Below the pieces are notes generated by a model. That model had not been told where the DNA came from and searched no databases. It saw nothing but the letters and a program-made list of their open reading frames with translations. A program made the translations under genes and the position numbers. A stretch of 64,000 bases of DNA from Nocardioides jiangxiensis (lineage in GTDB: Bacteria; Actinomycetota; Actinomycetes; Propionibacteriales; Nocardioidaceae). Below, one piece after another: positions 60,450 to 64,000 of the stretch (position 1 is its first letter; each line of letters begins with the position of its first letter). The stretch spans positions 1,116,001-1,180,000 of the forward strand of contig NZ_JAUQTA010000001.1 in the NCBI RefSeq assembly GCF_030580915.1, written 5' to 3'.

Positions 60450-61475
60450 GTGCGTATCGACCTCCCCGTGCCCCTGAAGTCCGCCGCGATCCGCGGCCTG
60501 CTCGCCCTGCCACGTCCCGCGCTGCGGGCCTTCGCCGGCAAGCCGGTCGTGATCGACGGCAACACCCTCGACCTCGAGGCCCAGGCGGTGCTCCGCATGC
60601 TCGCCCTGACCCGCGAGCCCGAGTTCGGCATGGGCCCGATCGACGAGGCCCGCGCCAACACCATCGCCAACAGCCGGGCCGTGGGCGGCGCCCAGCCCAT
60701 CGGCTCGGTGCGCGACCTCGAGGTCGCGGGAGTCCCGGCCCGGCTCTACGTCCCGCGCGCCGGCTCCGAGGCACTGCTGGTCTACATCCACGGTGGCGGC
60801 TGGATCGTCGGCGACATCGACTCGCACGACTCCACCTGCCGTGTCCTGGCGGAGAAGGCCGGGGTCCGGGTCCTCTCGCTCGACTACCGGCTTGCGCCGG
60901 AGCATCCGTTCCCGGCCGCCTACGAGGACTGCATGGCGGCGTACCGCTGGGTCGCGGCGCATGCCGCAGACCTCGGCGCGGACCCGGCCCGGCTCGCGGT
61001 CGGCGGCGACTCGGCCGGCGGCAACCTGTCGGCAGCGGTGGCGCTGCAGGCCGCCGAGGAGGGCCTGCCCCTCGCCTTCCAGCTGCTGATCTACCCGGCG
61101 ACCGACCCCAGGGCCGGCACCGAGAGCCACCGGCTCTTCCGCGAGGGCTTCTTCCTCACGGGCAACCTCATGGACCGCGCGACCGCGAGCTACGCCCCCA
61201 CCCCGGAGAAGCTGGCCGACCCCCGCTACGCGGTCATCGACGCCGAGGTGCCGGCTGGACTGGCACCCGCGTACGTCTGTACCGCGGGCTTCGACCCGCT
61301 GCGCGACGAGGGTGAGGCGTACGCCGAGAAGCTGATGGCCGCCGGCGTCGAGGTCGAGTACGAGTGCTTCACCGGCCAGATCCACGGCTTCGCCAACTGG
61401 ACCGGCGCCGGCCGCTCGGGCCCCGCCGCCGTCGCGCGCCTCGCGGAGGTCCTGAAGGCCGGCCTCGCCCGCTGA
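60450..61475 (+). CDS. Alpha/beta-hydrolase esterase, hormone-sensitive-lipase (HSL) family
   Basis: A 341-residue esterase with the oxyanion-hole motif HGGGW (His114), nucleophile elbow GDSAGG (Ser188), Asp282 (FDPLRDEG) and His312 (IHGFANW), a complete catalytic triad of the HSL family. It hydrolyses short- to medium-chain esters; the physiological substrate is unknown. GTG 60450 is 7 bp after TACCGT (60437-60442), so it is likely leaderless. It lies between two phosphate genes without a functional link. A strong terminator follows. Confidence 0.9.
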   Translation: MRIDLPVPLKSAAIRGLLALPRPALRAFAGKPVVIDGNTLDLEAQAVLRMLALTREPEFGMGPIDEARANTIANSRAVGGAQPIGSVRDLEVAGVPARLYVPRAGSEALLVYIHGGGWIVGDIDSHDSTCRVLAEKAGVRVLSLDYRLAPEHPFPAAYEDCMAAYRWVAAHAADLGADPARLAVGGDSAGGNLSAAVALQAAEEGLPLAFQLLIYPATDPRAGTESHRLFREGFFLTGNLMDRATASYAPTPEKLADPRYAVIDAEVPAGLAPAYVCTAGFDPLRDEGEAYAEKLMAAGVEVEYECFTGQIHGFANWTGAGRSGPAAVARLAEVLKAGLAR

Positions 61476-61479
61476 CCAG

Positions 61480-61526
61480 ACGACGAACGCCCCGCCGGTC
61501 CGGAGACCAGGCGGGGCGTTCGTCGT
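61480..61526. terminator. Bidirectional hairpin terminator
   Basis: A perfect 17-bp stem (61480-61496 with 61510-61526) and a 13-nt loop between the convergent esterase and pit genes. Confidence 0.85.
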
Positions 61527-61541
61527 TGCACGTCCGGGCCC

Positions 61542-62543
61542 TCAGACAGGCAGGACCAGCTTCAGCACGCCGTAGGACGCGGCGGCCGCGAGGGCCGCGC
61601 ACGGGAAGGTCAGTACCCACGCCATGACGATCGTGCCGGCCATGTTCCACTGGACCGCACGACGACCCCGGGTGGCACCGGCACCCATGACCGCCGAGGT
61701 GATCGTGTGGGTGGTCGAGACGGGCGCCTTGAAGTGGATCGCCATCACGTAGAGGACGCTGGTCGCGACCGACTCGGCGGCGAAGCCCGAGGGCGGGTCC
61801 AGCTTGATGATCTTGCGACCGATGGTCCGCATGATCCGCCAGCCGCCGGAGTAGGTGCCGAGGCTGATCGCGCCGGCCGCGCCGAGGATGACCCAGAGCG
61901 GCAGGTGGTCGATGTCGTACCTGCCCGAGTCGTAGGTGACCAGGGCGATGAGGATGACGCCCATCGTCTTCTGCGCGTCCTGGAGGCCGTGGCCGAGCGC
62001 GAGCGCCGCGGCGGAGAAGACCTGGAGGAAGCGGAAGCGGCGGTTGATCACGTGCGGGTTGCGCTTCCGCAGGATCCAGGTGAAGGCCAGCATGAGCAGG
62101 AACGCGAGCGTGAAGCCGACCACCGGGGAGACGACCATCGGGACGATGACCTTCTCCTTGATGATCGACCAGTTGACCGTCGCACCGCCGACGAGGCCGG
62201 CGCCCACCAGGGCGCCGATCAGGGCGTGCGAGGAGGACGAGGGCAGACCGAAGTACCAGGTGATCAGGTTCCACGTGATGGCGCCGATGAGCGCCCCGAG
62301 GACGATCACCAGGCCGTGCGTGCCGCTGATCTCGCCGATCGTGTCGGCGACGGTGTGGGCCACCTCGGTGCCGATGAGGGCACCGATGAAGTTCATGACG
62401 GCCGCGAGGATGAGCGCGACCTTCGGCGTCAGGGCGCGCGTCGACACCGAGGTGGCGATCGCGTTGGCTGCGTCGTGGAAACCGTTCGTGTAGTCGAACG
62501 CGAGGGCGATCACCACGAGGGTGATCAGGACGGCGAGCTCCAC
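61542..62543 (-). CDS. pit: Low-affinity inorganic phosphate transporter, PiT family
   Basis: A 333-residue membrane carrier with about ten helices that imports phosphate (as metal phosphate) with protons. The two inverted PiT repeats are visible: FDYTNGFHDAANAIAT at residues 17-32 and APVSTTHTITSAVMGAGAT near 275. It lies 4 bp downstream of the DUF47 gene, the usual partner, in a two-gene operon under a candidate PHO box. Confidence 0.93.
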   Translation of the reverse strand: MELAVLITLVVIALAFDYTNGFHDAANAIATSVSTRALTPKVALILAAVMNFIGALIGTEVAHTVADTIGEISGTHGLVIVLGALIGAITWNLITWYFGLPSSSSHALIGALVGAGLVGGATVNWSIIKEKVIVPMVVSPVVGFTLAFLLMLAFTWILRKRNPHVINRRFRFLQVFSAAALALGHGLQDAQKTMGVILIALVTYDSGRYDIDHLPLWVILGAAGAISLGTYSGGWRIMRTIGRKIIKLDPPSGFAAESVATSVLYVMAIHFKAPVSTTHTITSAVMGAGATRGRRAVQWNMAGTIVMAWVLTFPCAALAAAASYGVLKLVLPV

Positions 62544-62547
62544 GAGG

Positions 62548-63165
62548 TCAGGACTCCTTGACGGCGATCTGCTCGACGATGTTGGCCACCGTCTCGAAGC
62601 CGTCGATGCCGCTCTCGAGCGACTCGATGATGTCCTTGAGCTTGAGCACCTCGAGCGCCTTGAAGTCGCCGCTGAAGAGCTCGGCGAGGGTACGCCGGAA
62701 GGTCTTGTCGCCGGTGTTCTCGAGGCGGTTGACCTCGATCCAGTACTCCGACATGTCCTTCATGGACTGGAGCTTCGGCATCGCGGCAGCGGTCACCTCG
62801 GCGCACTGCTGCAGCACCTCGACGAGCTTGGAGACACCGGCGGGGATCTCCTTGACCTCGTAGAGCAGGATCTCGTCGACTGCCTCGTCCATGAAGTCCA
62901 TGACGTCGTCGAGGCCCGAGGCGAGGGCGTAGATGTCCTCGCGGTCGAAGGGCGTCACGAAGGTGCTGTTGACGCGCCGCACGATCTCGTGGGTCGTCTC
63001 GTCCGCCTGGTGCTCGGCCTCGCGCATGCGCTGGGCCACCGCCTCGCGGTCGGCTCCGTCGGCGAGCATCTCGGCGAGCAGGCCGGCGCCCACCACGAGG
63101 TGCTGCGCGGACGCAGTGAAGAGGTCGTAGAACGTCGTGTCGACAGGACGGATGCGGAAGGCCAC
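62548..63165 (-). CDS. DUF47/PhoU-like Pit accessory protein
   Basis: A 205-residue all-helical protein of the DUF47 family, distantly related to PhoU: AEHQADETTHEIVRRVNSTFVTPFDREDIYALASGLDDVMD is the first half of the fold, with ExxxD-type metal ligands, and a second related half follows. It regulates the Pit transporter encoded next. The GTG start lies directly after a set of three PHO-box-like units, with AGGAGG 15 nt upstream as a weak ribosome-binding site. Confidence 0.92.
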   Translation of the reverse strand: MAFRIRPVDTTFYDLFTASAQHLVVGAGLLAEMLADGADREAVAQRMREAEHQADETTHEIVRRVNSTFVTPFDREDIYALASGLDDVMDFMDEAVDEILLYEVKEIPAGVSKLVEVLQQCAEVTAAAMPKLQSMKDMSEYWIEVNRLENTGDKTFRRTLAELFSGDFKALEVLKLKDIIESLESGIDGFETVANIVEQIAVKES

Positions 63166-63194
63166 GGTGAACTCCGGGTGAGGAGGAGCGGAAC
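63166..63194 (-). promoter_or_regulatory. Candidate three-unit PHO box of the DUF47-pit operon
   Basis: On the minus strand GTTCCGC (63188-63194), CCTCACC (63177-63183) and GTTCACC (63166-63172) follow one another with an exact 11-bp period, matching the PHO-box unit at 5/7, 5/7 and 7/7. The -10 candidate TAGCAT is at 63202-63207, so the box covers the predicted transcription start and leader, a position for repression. Confidence 0.6.
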
Positions 63195-63241
63195 GCGAAA
63201 CATGCTAGGGGCAACGGCGGCGTGTTGCGCAACGCGCGGGG

Positions 63242-64000
63242 TCACCGCACGGGGTGGAATCCCCGCAACCGGAGGCTGTTCGTGACGACGAACACGGACG
63301 ACAGGGCCATCGCGGCCCCCGCGAGCATCGGGCTCAGCAGGCCCGCAGCGGCGAGCGGGATTCCTGCGACGTTGTAGGCGAAGGCCCAGAACAGGTTCGC
63401 CTTGATCGTGCGCAGCGTGCGTCGCGAGAGCCGGATCGCGTCGACCGCGGTCATCAGGTCGGTGCGCACGAGGGTCAGGTCTCCCGCCTCGATCGCCACG
63501 TCGGAGCCGCTGCCCATCGCGATGCCGAGGTCGGCCTGCGCGAGAGCGGCCGCGTCGTTGACGCCGTCGCCGACCATCGCGACCACCCGGCCGCCGGCCT
63601 GGAGACGGCGTACCTCGGCGAGCTTGTCGGCAGGCAGCACCTCCGCGATCACGGTGGTGATGCCGACGCGCCCGGCGACGGCGCGCGCGCTCCCGGCGTT
63701 GTCGCCGGTCAGGAGCACGACCTCCAGCCCGAGGTCGCGGAACCGCCGGACCGCCTCGGCCGAGGAGGGCCGGACCCCATCGGCCACCCCGAGCACCCCG
63801 CGCGCCCGGCCACCCCAGGCCACGACGACCGTCGCCTCACCGCGGGAGGCAGCGGCGTCGACCGCGCCGGCGAGACCGTCACCGAGGTCGATGCCGCGTT
63901 CCTCGAGCAGCTGTCGGCGGCCGACCAGCACCGGCTCCCCGTCCACCCGCGCCTCGGCCCCGAGGCCCGGCAGCGCCCGGAAGTCCGGGGCAGGACCGAC
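63242..64000 (-). CDS. Heavy-metal (copper-type) P1B ATPase, C-terminal part
   Basis: The C-terminal 252 residues of a P-type metal exporter; the frame is open to the end of the window, so the N-terminal metal-binding domains, CPC helix and phosphorylated Asp lie outside. Visible are the end of the nucleotide-binding domain (VDGEPVLVG), VVLLTGDN, the hinge motif [16 protein letters not shown], and the last two membrane helices with [12 protein letters not shown] and [15 protein letters not shown]. The YN and MxxSS features indicate the Cu+ class. GTG at 63946 is internal. Confidence 0.9.
   Translation of the reverse strand, partial: VGPAPDFRALPGLGAEARVDGEPVLVGRRQLLEERGIDLGDGLAGAVDAAASRGEATVVVAWGGRARGVLGVADGVRPSSAEAVRRFRDLGLEVVLLTGDNAGSARAVAGRVGITTVIAEVLPADKLAEVRRLQAGGRVVAMVGDGVNDAAALAQADLGIAMGSGSDVAIEAGDLTLVRTDLMTAVDAIRLSRRTLRTIKANLFWAFAYNVAGIPLAAAGLLSPMLAGAAMALSSVFVVTNSLRLRGFHPVR

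Noticed and set aside
58271..61315. A 1,014-codon plus-strand frame opposite ppk1
   Set aside because: The opposite strand encodes full-length PPK1 with all motifs, and the frame runs out of phase through the esterase gene.

Overview
The window is a contiguous stretch of a very GC-rich actinobacterial chromosome. It encodes a mycothiol synthase (MshD), a GlnR regulator, WXG100 proteins with an FtsK/SpoIIIE-type secretion ATPase, PASTA-free Ser/Thr kinase signalling and many leaderless GTG/ATG starts. These point to a Nocardioides-like member of the Propionibacteriales; the genus is inference. No tRNA, rRNA, IS element, phage gene or CRISPR array was seen, and no gene-free stretch exceeds 300 bp.

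Layout. (1) 1-2012: the end of a drug-efflux MFS gene, a Dabb-domain protein and ppnP. (2) 2029-17972, minus strand: a type VII-secretion-like operon running from a ~2,100-residue Ig/FN3 surface protein through MoxR ATPase, DUF58, a transglutaminase-fold membrane protein and an FHA-FtsK/SpoIIIE ATPase to two WXG100 proteins. (3) 18234-23095, plus strand, divergent: PP2C phosphatase, FHA protein, Ser/Thr kinase with an FN3-like ectodomain, and an FHA/HTH protein. Regions 2 and 3 look like one phospho-signalling-controlled secretion system; a 17-bp sequence is repeated exactly upstream of the WXG100 pair and in the divergent control region. (4) 23130-28131: acyltransferase, cupin, YgfZ, a hypothetical gene, a Fur-family regulator, a nitrobindin-like protein and a DsrE-like protein. 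(5) 28177-33793 and 35910-49894: an exopolysaccharide locus with WbaP-like initiator, Wzz/BY-kinase, Wzy-like ligase/polymerase, glycosyltransferases, GDP-mannose 3,5-epimerase, sulfotransferase, Wzx-like flippase, methyltransferases and three tandem SGNH-like paralogues. (6) Inside it, 33868-35776: a sulfurtransferase operon (DUF4395, CysA2-like, SseC-like) headed by a 25-codon leaderless, cysteine-containing leader peptide. (7) 48815-51924: thioredoxin-like protein, MoaD-like protein, GlnR, MshD. (8) 51992-63165: a phosphate block with pstSCAB, MutT1-like Nudix/phosphatase, ppk, and pit with its DUF47 partner, with candidate PHO boxes before pstS, ppk and the pit operon. An esterase lies among them. 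(9) 63242-64000: the C-terminal part of a heavy-metal P-type ATPase.

How it fits together. The kinase, phosphatase and several FHA modules could gate the secretion ATPase by threonine phosphorylation. The polysaccharide locus is of the Wzx/Wzy type with a tyrosine-kinase chain-length regulator, and probably makes a sulfated polymer. The phosphate genes form a likely PhoP regulon switching between high-affinity (Pst) and low-affinity (Pit) uptake and polyphosphate storage. At least fourteen genes have a TANNNT -10 hexamer only 6-8 nt before the start codon and are probably translated from leaderless mRNAs.
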